From the NCBI GenBank assembly GCA_021850555.1, contig JAJZLX010000026.1, positions 1 to 48,814 of the forward strand: 48,814 bases of DNA, in the 5' to 3' direction. The DNA is from Pseudomonadota bacterium. GTDB taxonomy: Bacteria > Pseudomonadota > Gammaproteobacteria > Steroidobacterales > Steroidobacteraceae. The translations under genes were made by a program, and so were the position numbers. Below, one piece after another: positions 41,154 through 48,814 of this stretch. Position 1 is the first letter of the stretch; every line of letters starts with the position of its first letter. The notes below the pieces were generated by a model. That model had not been told where the DNA came from. It saw nothing but the letters and a program-made list of their open reading frames with translations, and did not search any database.

Positions 41154-44100
41154 TCAGTCTCTCGTCAACTCATAGGTGCCCGAGCCCAGCTCGGTGATGA
41201 AGGCGCCGGAGCCGTGGGCTGCGGGGCGCGTGCGGGCCGTGGCGAGCGGCCTGCCGTCGGCACGCCATTCGAGCGGCCCGCCCGGCAAATGCACTTCCGC
41301 CCGGCTGTTGGCCGGTACCTGCAGTCCCAACCGCGTGAGGCCGCGCGCATCGCCCTCGACCTCGGTCGCAATCCGCCCGAGGCAGGAGTCGTAATGCGCG
41401 CGCACGCGGGGAATGCGCGCGTCGAAGATCGGATCGATCTTGATGCGCCGGAATCCCGGTGCGGCTTCGTTGATGCCGCCGATCCGCCGGTACATGAACC
41501 CGACCACGGCGCCGAGCGCGTAGTGATTGAAGGAATTCATGGATTGATCAACGGCGTTGCCGTTCCACCGCTCCCACATGGTGGTCGCGCCGTGGTCGAT
41601 CATGTAGCCCCAGGAGGGATATCTCGTCTGCAGCAGCAGCGTGACCGCGAGCCGCTCTTGGCCCGTGTCGGCGAGCGCATCGAGCAGGCAGGGGGTGCCG
41701 AGAAAGCCCGTGGACAGCAGATTGCCCCGATGCTCGACATTGGCCGCGAGTCGCGCGCCGGCGCTGCGGCGCAGAGCGGCCGGCACCAGACCGAAACGCA
41801 GCGAGAGCGCGTAGCTCGTCTGGCTGCCGTTGCCCACTGTACCGTCGCGGCGCACGAACTCCCGGATGAAGGCCCGCTCGATGTGCCGGCGCATCCGCAG
41901 GTAGCGCTCGGCCTCGTCCTGGTGACCGATGGCCGCGGCCATCTCGGCCATCAATGCCGCGCACCGGGCCCAGTACGCCGTCGCCACCAGCATCTTCGGT
42001 GTGGTCGCGTCGGCCGGATCCGGCGCCACGTACGGGTTGGTCGAGGCGACTGAGAGCCAATCGCCGAGATCGAGCCCCCTGCGGTGACGCCAGAGGAAAT
42101 CCGGATTCGCCTCGGCGAGGTAATCGACCCAGCGCTGCATGTTCGGCCAGTTCTCTTCGATCACCGTCGTGTCGCCGTACCGCCGATACAGCGTCCACGG
42201 CAGGATCACGCCCGCGTCGCTCCAACCTGCCGTCACCAGCTCCGGGAAGGAGCGTGGCTGGGGCGTAACGATCGGAAATGCGCCATCGGGAGTCTGACCC
42301 GCGCGCACCTCGATCAAGAACCGGCGGATGAAGGCATCGACGTCCATGTTGAAGGCGGCGGCATCCAGAAACACCTGAATGTCGCCCATCCAGCCCATGC
42401 GCTCGTCGCGCTGGGGACAGTCGGTCGGCACGCCGAAGAAGTTCGATCGCTGGCTCCACAACGCGTTGTGCCAGATCTGCTGCGCGATCGGCTGCTCGAG
42501 CTCGAGCGCGCCGGTCTCGGCGGCGTCGGTGTGCACCACCACGCCTTCAATCGATTCGCGGCTGGGAATGCCGGGGAAGCCGGTGATCTCGACGTAGCGA
42601 AAGCCGTGATAGGTGAAGTGCGGCTCGTAAGTCTCACCGTGCGGATCGCCACGGAGCGTGTAATGGTCCGTGGCGCGCGCGGCGCGCAGATTGGAGGTGT
42701 TGATGTTGCCGTCGGGATAGAGAATTTCGGCGTGCCGCAGGCGCACCGTCGTGCCGGCCGGCCCCTGCACACGCAGCCGGCACCAGCCGGCGAAATTCTG
42801 GCCCAAGTCGCACACATAGACACCGGGGCGGGGCTGAGTGATGGTTCGGACCGCCACGGTCTGCAATGCGCGGATGGGCGGATCGACCTGCGCCACGAGC
42901 CGCTCGCGTGGCCGCGCGCCGATCGCGGCCGCCTGCCAGGCGGTATCATCATAGCCCGGCTCATCCCAGCCGGGCCGCTCGAGGCGCGCGTCGTAGTCCT
43001 CGCCGTTGTAGATCTCGGAGGAGAGGATCATGGAGTTGGCCAGCCGCCAGTCGGAGTCGGTGACCACGATGTCACGGCTGCCGTCGGTGTACTCGAGCAC
43101 CAGCTGGGCCAGAAAGCGCCTCGGGCTGTCGGCGAGGGAGTAGCGCTCGTCCATCCAGCTGAAGGCTGAGGCGTACCACCCGTCGCCGATCAACGCGCCG
43201 AGCGCATTGCGGCCGGGATGCAGCAGCGCGGTCGGGTCGTAGCACTGGTAGAGCACGTGGCTGCCGGCCACGGTGATCTCCGGCGACAAGTGAGCGCAGC
43301 CGAGCCGCTTGCCGTTGATGTGCGGCTCGTAGGCGCAGAGCGCCGTCGCGTACAGCCTCGCGCGCGCCAGCGGCTTGGCGACCGTGAACTCCCGGCGGGC
43401 GAACATCGCGGGGCGCGGCGGCCTGGGATCGCACGGCGGAGCGGTGGCGGCGGGCCGCGCGTGCGGCCATGCGCTGTCATCGAAATCCAACGCCGTCCAG
43501 CCGGCCGGGGCCGTGCGCGAGGTGCGCCAGTCCGGTCCGCTGGTGAATCGTCCGATCGTTCCGTCCGTGTGCCGGATCTTGACGATGGCGGCCAGCGCTC
43601 CGCCCGTGCCCGGCATGAAGGTGCCGGGATCGGCCCGAGCACTCACGCCGATGAGGTGGGCCCCGGGGGTCACCGGCAGCGCGATGCGCTGCATCGATCC
43701 CCAGGGGCGCTCGGCGGGCAGCTCCACGGGTTGGCCGTCGATCCACACCCCGAGCAGGTCGTCCTTGGCGGACAGCCACAGCTGCGCCTGGCGCACGCCG
43801 GCGGGCAGCGCGATCCGGTAGCGAAACTGCTGCGGCTCGGGCGCGAGCGCCGGCGCATCACTCCAGATCCAATGAATGCCGACCGCGCGGTCCGCGCGCT
43901 CGTCCGCGTCCTCGATGGCGAGCCACTCGGCCTGCCAATCGGCGGGCTGCAACAATCCCATCTCGAACCAGGCGGGCTCGCTGGGCGGCGACGGTCGGTC
44001 CTCGGCGTCCCAGAGCTGCACGCGCCACCACGCACGTTGCCCCGAGCGCAGCGTCGCGCCGCCGTAGGGGACTTCGAAACAGCGGTCCGAACGGACCCGC

Positions 44101-44411
44101 CCGCTGTCCCAGAGGTCGGCAGTGCCCGCCTCGAGGCGCTCGCGGCTCGAAGCGGCGCTGATGCGATAGGCGCTCTGCACGGCGCCACGCGCACGGCTCG
44201 CGCACGCCCAGGACAATCGCGGCTGCAGGACTTCGAGACCGAACGGCTGCTCGATGTACTCGGCGCGCGGCCGGATGACCCGAAGCGCTTGCGCTTCGGG
44301 CACCGCGGCGCCCCCTTCGGCCCCCTGCGCACGCCTCGGCCGCAGCAGTATCGGTGCGGCGGCGAGCAGTCCCGTGCCGATCAGCACGCCACGCCGGTTG
44401 ATCCTGGCCAT
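41154..44411 (-). CDS. GH78 alpha-L-rhamnosidase, exported
   Basis: A 1085-residue inverting glycosidase releasing terminal L-rhamnose. An N-terminal Arg pair followed by a hydrophobic stretch (INRRGVLIGTGLLAAAP) suggests Tat export. Then come the fibronectin-like and N-terminal beta domains (PFGLEVLQPRLSWAC near 57) and the (alpha/alpha)6 barrel with the general-acid segment TDCPQRDERMGWMGD (about 660-675) and general-base WERWNG (about 946), then a C-terminal beta domain. The ATG at MARINRR is used; the open frame continues upstream over the GDSL gene. It lies 11 bp after that gene and in one operon with RhaT and the deoxyhexose enzymes. Confidence 0.93.
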   Translation of the reverse strand: MARINRRGVLIGTGLLAAAPILLRPRRAQGAEGGAAVPEAQALRVIRPRAEYIEQPFGLEVLQPRLSWACASRARGAVQSAYRISAASSRERLEAGTADLWDSGRVRSDRCFEVPYGGATLRSGQRAWWRVQLWDAEDRPSPPSEPAWFEMGLLQPADWQAEWLAIEDADERADRAVGIHWIWSDAPALAPEPQQFRYRIALPAGVRQAQLWLSAKDDLLGVWIDGQPVELPAERPWGSMQRIALPVTPGAHLIGVSARADPGTFMPGTGGALAAIVKIRHTDGTIGRFTSGPDWRTSRTAPAGWTALDFDDSAWPHARPAATAPPCDPRPPRPAMFARREFTVAKPLARARLYATALCAYEPHINGKRLGCAHLSPEITVAGSHVLYQCYDPTALLHPGRNALGALIGDGWYASAFSWMDERYSLADSPRRFLAQLVLEYTDGSRDIVVTDSDWRLANSMILSSEIYNGEDYDARLERPGWDEPGYDDTAWQAAAIGARPRERLVAQVDPPIRALQTVAVRTITQPRPGVYVCDLGQNFAGWCRLRVQGPAGTTVRLRHAEILYPDGNINTSNLRAARATDHYTLRGDPHGETYEPHFTYHGFRYVEITGFPGIPSRESIEGVVVHTDAAETGALELEQPIAQQIWHNALWSQRSNFFGVPTDCPQRDERMGWMGDIQVFLDAAAFNMDVDAFIRRFLIEVRAGQTPDGAFPIVTPQPRSFPELVTAGWSDAGVILPWTLYRRYGDTTVIEENWPNMQRWVDYLAEANPDFLWRHRRGLDLGDWLSVASTNPYVAPDPADATTPKMLVATAYWARCAALMAEMAAAIGHQDEAERYLRMRRHIERAFIREFVRRDGTVGNGSQTSYALSLRFGLVPAALRRSAGARLAANVEHRGNLLSTGFLGTPCLLDALADTGQERLAVTLLLQTRYPSWGYMIDHGATTMWERWNGNAVDQSMNSFNHYALGAVVGFMYRRIGGINEAAPGFRRIKIDPIFDARIPRVRAHYDSCLGRIATEVEGDARGLTRLGLQVPANSRAEVHLPGGPLEWRADGRPLATARTRPAAHGSGAFITELGSGTYELTRD

Positions 44412-44422
44412 CACCGAGTCCC

Positions 44423-45691
44423 TCAGCGGTGCGGGTGGGCGGTCGCGGCGCGCGCCAGCGGCCTGCCCGGCGCAAACAACTCCTGGTACACGGTCTCGGC
44501 CATGAGGTGATATCCGGCGTCGTTCGGGTGCAGATCGTCGCCGCACTGGAGCGCACCGATATAGTGATGCGGATGCCGTGGATCGCGCAGTGCGCCATCG
44601 AAGTGGATCACGCCGTCGAAGCCTCGGCCCCGGCGGATCCAGGCGTTGACCTGCTCGCGCACCTTTTCGCCCGCGGGGTGCTCGTAGATGGCCCCGAGGT
44701 ACGGAGTGAGCGTGCCCAGGTAGATTTTGATGCCGCGCGCGTGTGCCTGCCGGATCAGCTCGCGGTAGGCGCCGGTGATCGCCGAGGCCGGCAGCGGACC
44801 GGTGTCGCCGCTCGGATCGTAGGCCCAGCCGATGTCGTTGATCCCCTCGAGCAGCACGATGGCGCGCACGCCCGGGATGTCGAGCGCATCGCGCTTGAAG
44901 CGCGACAGCGCCTTCGGCCCCGCGCCGTTGTGCAGCAGACGATTGCCGCTGATGCCGGAGTTGATCACGATCCAGCGCCGATCCGCGGCGTGCGCCGCGA
45001 GCAGGCGCGCCAGCTGCTCCGGATAGTCAAGATGCATGCCTGGGGTCGAGCAGAAGCCCTCGGTGATGGAGTCGCCGAAGGCGACCAGCACCGGGCGCGG
45101 GTGGGCGGCATACACCTCCACGCCGCTCGCCAGCTCCGGCGCCTGCGGCCGTCCCCCCAGCGGCCAGACCGCCTCGGTGACGTGATTTCCCGGCGGCGAG
45201 ACCCACAGATTCTGCAGGTGTCCGGCCGGGGCGGCGCCCGAGGGGTAGTAGACCGAAATGGCGATGTTCTCGAAGCGGTGCACCCGCATGTCGACCGGGT
45301 CGCTCACCCAGGCCTTCCCGCGCGGGATGACTCCACCGCGCCTGCCGCCGAAGGTGACCACGTGAAGCGTACCCGGCTGCAGCACGCCGTTCGGCGAGGA
45401 CACGGCGATGGTGACTTCGCCGAACCGCAGCCGCGAGAGTCCCAGCTCGTTGGTGAGGCGCACGCGCACGCGGCTGCCGCCGGCCTCGAGGCGCACGACC
45501 TGACGAACCGACTGATGACTGAAGGTACGCTGTTGATTGCAGCCCCACACGGCCGTGACCGGATACGGCGGGGCATACCAGGCCTCGACCCAGTGACCGG
45601 CACCCGCGGCCCAGGACCTGGACGCACAGAAACACGCGGCCAGCAGGACCGCGATCCGCATCGCCTTGCGGCTCGCGCGCCCGCCGCTCAT
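44423..45691 (-). CDS. Secreted SGNH/GDSL hydrolase (carbohydrate esterase-like)
   Basis: A 422-residue protein. A signal peptide (MRIAVLLAACFCASRSWA from the second Met) is followed by a beta-sandwich-like N-terminal part and an SGNH domain: VAFGDSITEGF (nucleophile Ser), GISGNRLL, GINDIG and CGDDLHPND (catalytic Asp-His). Related enzymes deacetylate plant polysaccharides, which would prepare substrate for the neighbouring rhamnosidase; the actual ester is unknown. The ATG overlaps the rhaT stop by 4 bp; an internal Met at 45661 is an alternative start. Confidence 0.86.
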   Translation of the reverse strand: MSGGRASRKAMRIAVLLAACFCASRSWAAGAGHWVEAWYAPPYPVTAVWGCNQQRTFSHQSVRQVVRLEAGGSRVRVRLTNELGLSRLRFGEVTIAVSSPNGVLQPGTLHVVTFGGRRGGVIPRGKAWVSDPVDMRVHRFENIAISVYYPSGAAPAGHLQNLWVSPPGNHVTEAVWPLGGRPQAPELASGVEVYAAHPRPVLVAFGDSITEGFCSTPGMHLDYPEQLARLLAAHAADRRWIVINSGISGNRLLHNGAGPKALSRFKRDALDIPGVRAIVLLEGINDIGWAYDPSGDTGPLPASAITGAYRELIRQAHARGIKIYLGTLTPYLGAIYEHPAGEKVREQVNAWIRRGRGFDGVIHFDGALRDPRHPHHYIGALQCGDDLHPNDAGYHLMAETVYQELFAPGRPLARAATAHPHR

Positions 45692-46776
45692 CCGCGCACC
45701 ACGAGGTAGTTGCCGAGGCCGATCACGACCGTCGCGCCGACCAGGATCAGGAGGCCGGCGGTCAGGAAGGCGAAGCTGCGCCTGCTCGCCCCCTTCCACT
45801 CCTTGAGCGCGAGTCCCCACAGGGTGGCGAAGATGATGATGCTGGACATGTGCAGCGTCCAGCTGGAGAAGGCGTATCGGCCCATCTGACTTTCCCCCAT
45901 GGTGTAGAAAAAGAACTGCAAGTACCAGGCGGTACCGCCGAGGGCGCACAGCAGGTAATTGCGCTTCAGGGACGAGGTCCGGTCGGCACCGGCCACTCCA
46001 GCCTTGCCCGTCAGCTGGCGGGCGCTGAGGTTCCTGAGCATGAGATAGAGGCACCAGAGGGCGTTGGTGGTGAAGCCGCCGAGAAGCACCACCACGAGCA
46101 CGGGCAGCCCTTGCCAAAGCGTGCCGGTGCCCTGCGCGAGCGTGAGATGCTGGATCGGGCTGCCGGCATCGAGCCCGTAGGCGAAGCAGCTGCTCATGAC
46201 GCCGGAGAAGATCGCCACGGCGATGCCCTTGCGGAAGTCCCTCTCGCGCGGCAGGGCGCGGTCCTGCTCGGTGAGATGTTTCTCGCCCTGCTCTCGCTCC
46301 TTGTCGTGACCGGCCTTGCCGACGATGGCGATGCCCGCGAGCGCCACGGCCACACCGAGGAGCACGATCTGTCCGCCGCTGCTGTGGATGAGGCTGCCGA
46401 AGAGCTGCCCGCTCACGAGCGGCGGGATCAGCGTGCCGAACGCGGCGGTGAGGCCCAGGGCGACCGCGGTGCCGAGGGAGATGCCGAGGTAGCGCATGGT
46501 GAGGCCAAAGGTGAGGCCTCCGAACCCCCACAACACGCCGAAGAAATAGCACAGCGCCAGTGTGCGCGGCGGCGTCGCCGCCAGGACCTCGAGCAGGTGG
46601 TGAGTCTGCACGCCGGCGAACAGCCAGGGCGCGATGATCCAGCTGAACACGCCTCCGACCAGCCAGAACACCTCCCACGACCAGCCGCGCACCGCGCGGT
46701 AGGGCACATAAAAGCTCGCCGAGGCGAGTCCGCCGAGCCAGTGGAAGCAAACGCCGAGCAGCGGATTGGGCGTCAT
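45688..46776 (-). CDS. rhaT: L-rhamnose-proton symporter RhaT
   Basis: A 362-residue inner-membrane carrier with about 10 membrane segments, matching E. coli RhaT along its length: WSWEVFWLVGGVFSWIIAPW, LTMRYLGISLGTAVALG, GGTAWYLQFFFYTMGES and a final GLALKEWKGASRR block. It imports L-rhamnose (possibly L-fucose or related 6-deoxyhexoses) freed by the GH78 enzyme. The ATG at MTPNPLLGV fits RhaT; a 20-residue longer frame exists. It lies 56 bp after the lactonase gene. Confidence 0.9.
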   Translation of the reverse strand: MTPNPLLGVCFHWLGGLASASFYVPYRAVRGWSWEVFWLVGGVFSWIIAPWLFAGVQTHHLLEVLAATPPRTLALCYFFGVLWGFGGLTFGLTMRYLGISLGTAVALGLTAAFGTLIPPLVSGQLFGSLIHSSGGQIVLLGVAVALAGIAIVGKAGHDKEREQGEKHLTEQDRALPRERDFRKGIAVAIFSGVMSSCFAYGLDAGSPIQHLTLAQGTGTLWQGLPVLVVVLLGGFTTNALWCLYLMLRNLSARQLTGKAGVAGADRTSSLKRNYLLCALGGTAWYLQFFFYTMGESQMGRYAFSSWTLHMSSIIIFATLWGLALKEWKGASRRSFAFLTAGLLILVGATVVIGLGNYLVVRG

Positions 46777-46832
46777 CGCGGGCGCGCCTGTTGGTGTGTG
46801 ACCGATGGTGCGGAAAAAAACGGCATCGCAGC

Positions 46833-47735
46833 TCAAATCCGGTAGATTCTCTCGGCAGTGGCGGCAAACAGATCAGCGCGCTCCGCGAGGCTCGCGCCGG
46901 CGAGCAGATCGGCGTAGGCCGCGTGGAACTGCCCGAACGTGCCGAACAGCCGGTCCACCGGAAAGTTGCTGGCGAGCATCGTGCGCGCCGCGCCGAAGAT
47001 CTCGAGCGTCTCGAGCACGAAGGGGCGCAGCGACCCCACACTCCAGCGCCAGTCGAGCATGGCGAGGCCGGAGATCTTGACCGCGACGTTCGGTTGCGCT
47101 GCGAGCAGTCGCATGCCGCCGCGCCACGCCGCGAGTCCTTCCCGATCCTTGTCCACCGGCATGCCGGTGTGGTTGAGGATCAGCGAAGTCTCGGGATGAC
47201 GGGCGGCGAGGCGGGCCGCCGCGCTCATCTGTTCCGGATAGATCTGCAGATCGAAGGACAGGCCGTGGCTCGCAAGCAGCGCGAAGCCCGCTTGCCAGGC
47301 CTCGTCGGTGAGCAGGTCGCGCGGCGTGTAGGACTTGGCCGGATCCGGGTGCCAGTTGAGGATCTGGCGGATGCCGCGCACGTTGCGATGCGCGGCATGA
47401 CGCCCGAGCAGTGCCGCGGCGTCGGGCTTCTCGAGCTGCGCGTGGGCGACGATGGCCTGCGGGTAGCCGCGGGCGTCGGCGGTCTCTTGCAGCCAGCGCG
47501 TTTCGGCCAGCGCGTCGGCCGGGTCGGCGCCGGCCTCTATGTGGACGATCTTGACCGGATGCACGCCGCCCTGTGCGGCATCACGCAGATAATCATCGAG
47601 CAGGTAGTCGCGCGCGATGGGCGTCACGTCACCGGTGATGCCCACGGGCAGGGGCGGCGTGAGCCACGGGTAGCGGATGTGCTGCAGGTCCCACAGGTGC
47701 ATGTGGGAGTCGACGAGGGTCGGCTGCACGCTCAT
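46833..47735 (-). CDS. Amidohydrolase-family sugar lactonase (L-fucono/L-rhamnono-lactonase type)
   Basis: A 300-residue COG3618 amidohydrolase. Metal ligands start at H11 and H13 (DSHMHLWD), followed by QLEKPDAAALL, GIRQILNWHPDP, LNHTGMP and an ASNFPVDRLFG block with the conserved Asp. Family members hydrolyse L-fuconolactone or L-rhamnonolactone from the preceding dehydrogenase. The ATG at MSVQPT has a GGAG site 7 bp upstream; a GTG 4 codons earlier is an alternative. It sits between the SDR and rhaT. Confidence 0.86.
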   Translation of the reverse strand: MSVQPTLVDSHMHLWDLQHIRYPWLTPPLPVGITGDVTPIARDYLLDDYLRDAAQGGVHPVKIVHIEAGADPADALAETRWLQETADARGYPQAIVAHAQLEKPDAAALLGRHAAHRNVRGIRQILNWHPDPAKSYTPRDLLTDEAWQAGFALLASHGLSFDLQIYPEQMSAAARLAARHPETSLILNHTGMPVDKDREGLAAWRGGMRLLAAQPNVAVKISGLAMLDWRWSVGSLRPFVLETLEIFGAARTMLASNFPVDRLFGTFGQFHAAYADLLAGASLAERADLFAATAERIYRI

Positions 47736-47817
47736 ATCGATCTCCACACACGCACGCGCGGCCGCGCAGTGCCCGAGCGGGGTTTTCGGGCCGGATTGGT
47801 CCGCGCCATGGCCGGCA

Positions 47818-48567
47818 TCAGTACGTCGTTCTTCCGCCGGAGATGTCGAACGTGGCCGCCGTGGAGAAGGAACACTCTTCGCTCGCCAGCCAGCACACCA
47901 GCGCGGCCACTTCCTCGACCTCCCCGAGCCGGCCCATGGGGATTTTCGAGCGCATGTAGTCGATCTGGCTTTGCGGCAGCTGCTCCAGAATCGGGCTCTT
48001 GAAGGTCGCCGGCGTCACGCAATTGACGCGCACGCCGGTCTGGGCGAGCTCCTTGCCGAGCGACTTGGTGAGGCCTATGACCGCGGCTTTGGCGGCGGAA
48101 TATGCCGATGCGTTCGGATTGCCTTCCTTGCCGGCGACCGATGCGATGTTGACGATCCGTCCGTAGTCGTTCTTGAGCATGTGCGGCACGGCGGCGCGGC
48201 ATGAGTTGAACACACCGTGCAGATCTACGTCGATGACCCGCCGCCACTCCTGCGGCGGATACGCCCAGAGCGGGGCGGTCAGACCGGTGATGCCGGCGCT
48301 CGCGATGAGCACGTCGATCCGGCCGAAGACGGCGAAGGCGCGCTCGGCCGCGCGCGCCACCTGTTCGGCATCCGCCACATCGACCTTGGCGACTTCGGCG
48401 CCGGGAATGGCTTGCCCGGCCGCGCTCAAGGCCTTCTCGTCCCAATCCCACAGGCAAACCCTGCCTCCCTCGGCTGTGATGCGCATCGCCGCTTCACACC
48501 CGACGCCGGAGCCACCGCCGGTGATGATCGCGACCCGATGCTCGAAACGGCCGGAATACACTGTCAT
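47818..48567 (-). CDS. SDR sugar dehydrogenase (L-fucose/L-rhamnose dehydrogenase candidate)
   Basis: A 249-residue short-chain dehydrogenase. The cofactor loop TGGGSGVG is at 16-23, D41 (CLWDWD) points to NAD, the usual NNAG is IASAG, and the catalytic residues are S143, Y156 and K160 (YSAAKAA). By position, between the FAH hydrolase and the lactonase, it should oxidise the imported deoxyhexose to its lactone or act on another step of the same route. The family alone does not fix the substrate. A GCGAGGAC ribosome site precedes the ATG. Confidence 0.86.
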   Translation of the reverse strand: MTVYSGRFEHRVAIITGGGSGVGCEAAMRITAEGGRVCLWDWDEKALSAAGQAIPGAEVAKVDVADAEQVARAAERAFAVFGRIDVLIASAGITGLTAPLWAYPPQEWRRVIDVDLHGVFNSCRAAVPHMLKNDYGRIVNIASVAGKEGNPNASAYSAAKAAVIGLTKSLGKELAQTGVRVNCVTPATFKSPILEQLPQSQIDYMRSKIPMGRLGEVEEVAALVCWLASEECSFSTAATFDISGGRTTY

Positions 48568-48580
48568 GTCCTCGCTCCCC

Positions 48581-48814
48581 TCAACGCCGCCAGGCACGCA
48601 CGGTCTGACTTTGCTCGCCGAGCTTCTCGATACCGAGCCGGATACGATCCCCGGGCGCGAGATACACCGGCTTGGGCTTCTGCCCCATGCCGACGCCGGG
48701 AGGCGTGCCCGTCGTGATGATGTCGCCGGGCTCGAGCGTCATGAAGCGGCTGACGTAGCTCACCAGGATCGCGACGCCGAAAATCATGGTCCTCGTGTTG
48801 CCGGTCTGCTTGCG
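48581..48814 (-). CDS. Fumarylacetoacetate hydrolase family, C-terminal part (2,4-diketo-3-deoxy-L-fuconate hydrolase candidate)
   Basis: Only the last 77 residues are visible; the rest lies beyond the right edge. The segment TMIFGVAILVSYVSRFM, LEPGDIITTGTPPGVGMG and KPVYLAPGDRIRLGIEKLG is the standard C-terminus of FAH-family hydrolases. In the deoxyhexose route such an enzyme cleaves the 2,4-diketo-3-deoxy acid to pyruvate and L-lactate. The stop is 13 bp before the SDR start, so the operon continues to the right of the window. Confidence 0.9.
   Translation of the reverse strand, partial: RKQTGNTRTMIFGVAILVSYVSRFMTLEPGDIITTGTPPGVGMGQKPKPVYLAPGDRIRLGIEKLGEQSQTVRAWRR

Noticed and set aside
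1..48814. tRNA genes, CRISPR arrays, insertion sequences, phage or att sites
   Set aside because: I found no transposase-like or integrase-like product, no regular repeat-spacer pattern and no tRNA-like segment. The intergenic spaces are too short for most of these.

Overview
The window is about 48.8 kb of high-GC DNA, densely coding, with many ATGA start/stop overlaps. It looks like a chromosome segment of a plant-polysaccharide-using gammaproteobacterium, probably allied to Xanthomonadales or Steroidobacterales. Reasons are the acetylornithine-type transcarbamylase (ArgF'), an ArgR with classical ARG boxes, TamA/TamB, NudC, an FlhC-like regulator and a single-chain pyruvate carboxylase. The lineage is inferred from gene content only. 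I saw no tRNA, rRNA, CRISPR array or insertion sequence.

Region 1 (1-6050, minus strand) is an arginine biosynthesis operon: argR - argG - unknown P-loop gene - argC - argD - argF' (cut by the left edge). Most junctions overlap by 4 bp. A sigma70-type promoter upstream of argR is overlaid by two ARG boxes exactly 21 bp apart. The P-loop gene is not a known arginine gene.

Region 2 (6054-19638) is mostly housekeeping: tamB and tamA, an NRDE-family protein, nudC behind an FlhC-like regulator, a divergent gene whose N-terminus resembles FlhD, an isoaspartyl peptidase/asparaginase and pyruvate carboxylase.

Region 3 (19586-23303) holds a secreted glucoamylase-family (GH144-like) protein preceded in frame by what looks like a decayed LacI helix-turn-helix, then a GlcD-type FAD hydroxyacid dehydrogenase.

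Region 4 (23304-33596, minus) is a ten-gene operon: CaiB-type CoA-transferase, MaoC-like dehydratase, a sugar ABC importer (binding protein, fused ATPase, permease), an IclR regulator, a solute-binding-protein homologue with no signal peptide, a Gfo/Idh/MocA oxidoreductase, a 2-keto-3-deoxy-L-fuconate-dehydrogenase-like SDR and an FMN L-hydroxyacid oxidase.

Region 5 (33694-39250, plus, divergent from region 4) is a four-gene operon: a second leaderless solute-binding-protein homologue, a Tat-exported GH127-type beta-L-arabinofuranosidase, a RuBisCO-like protein and a DUF1537 four-carbon acid sugar kinase. The last two match the D-apiose/apionate route (3-oxo-isoapionate kinase, then an RLP decarboxylase or transcarboxylase/hydrolase).

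Region 6 (39179 to right edge, minus) is a deoxyhexose operon: a fumarylacetoacetate-hydrolase-family enzyme (cut by the right edge), sugar dehydrogenase SDR, lactonase, RhaT symporter, SGNH/GDSL esterase, GH78 alpha-L-rhamnosidase, a one-cysteine Asp/Glu-racemase-family protein and an ACS-type MFS carrier.

Together regions 3-6 read as an island for taking apart rhamnose/fucose/apiose/arabinose-bearing plant glycans or glycosides. Sugars would be oxidised to pyruvate, L-lactate and possibly glycolate, which the two flanking hydroxyacid oxidases could consume. The most novel-looking parts are the two signal-less binding proteins on either side of a shared promoter region with CaiB/MaoC, the RLP module, and the P-loop gene in the arginine operon.
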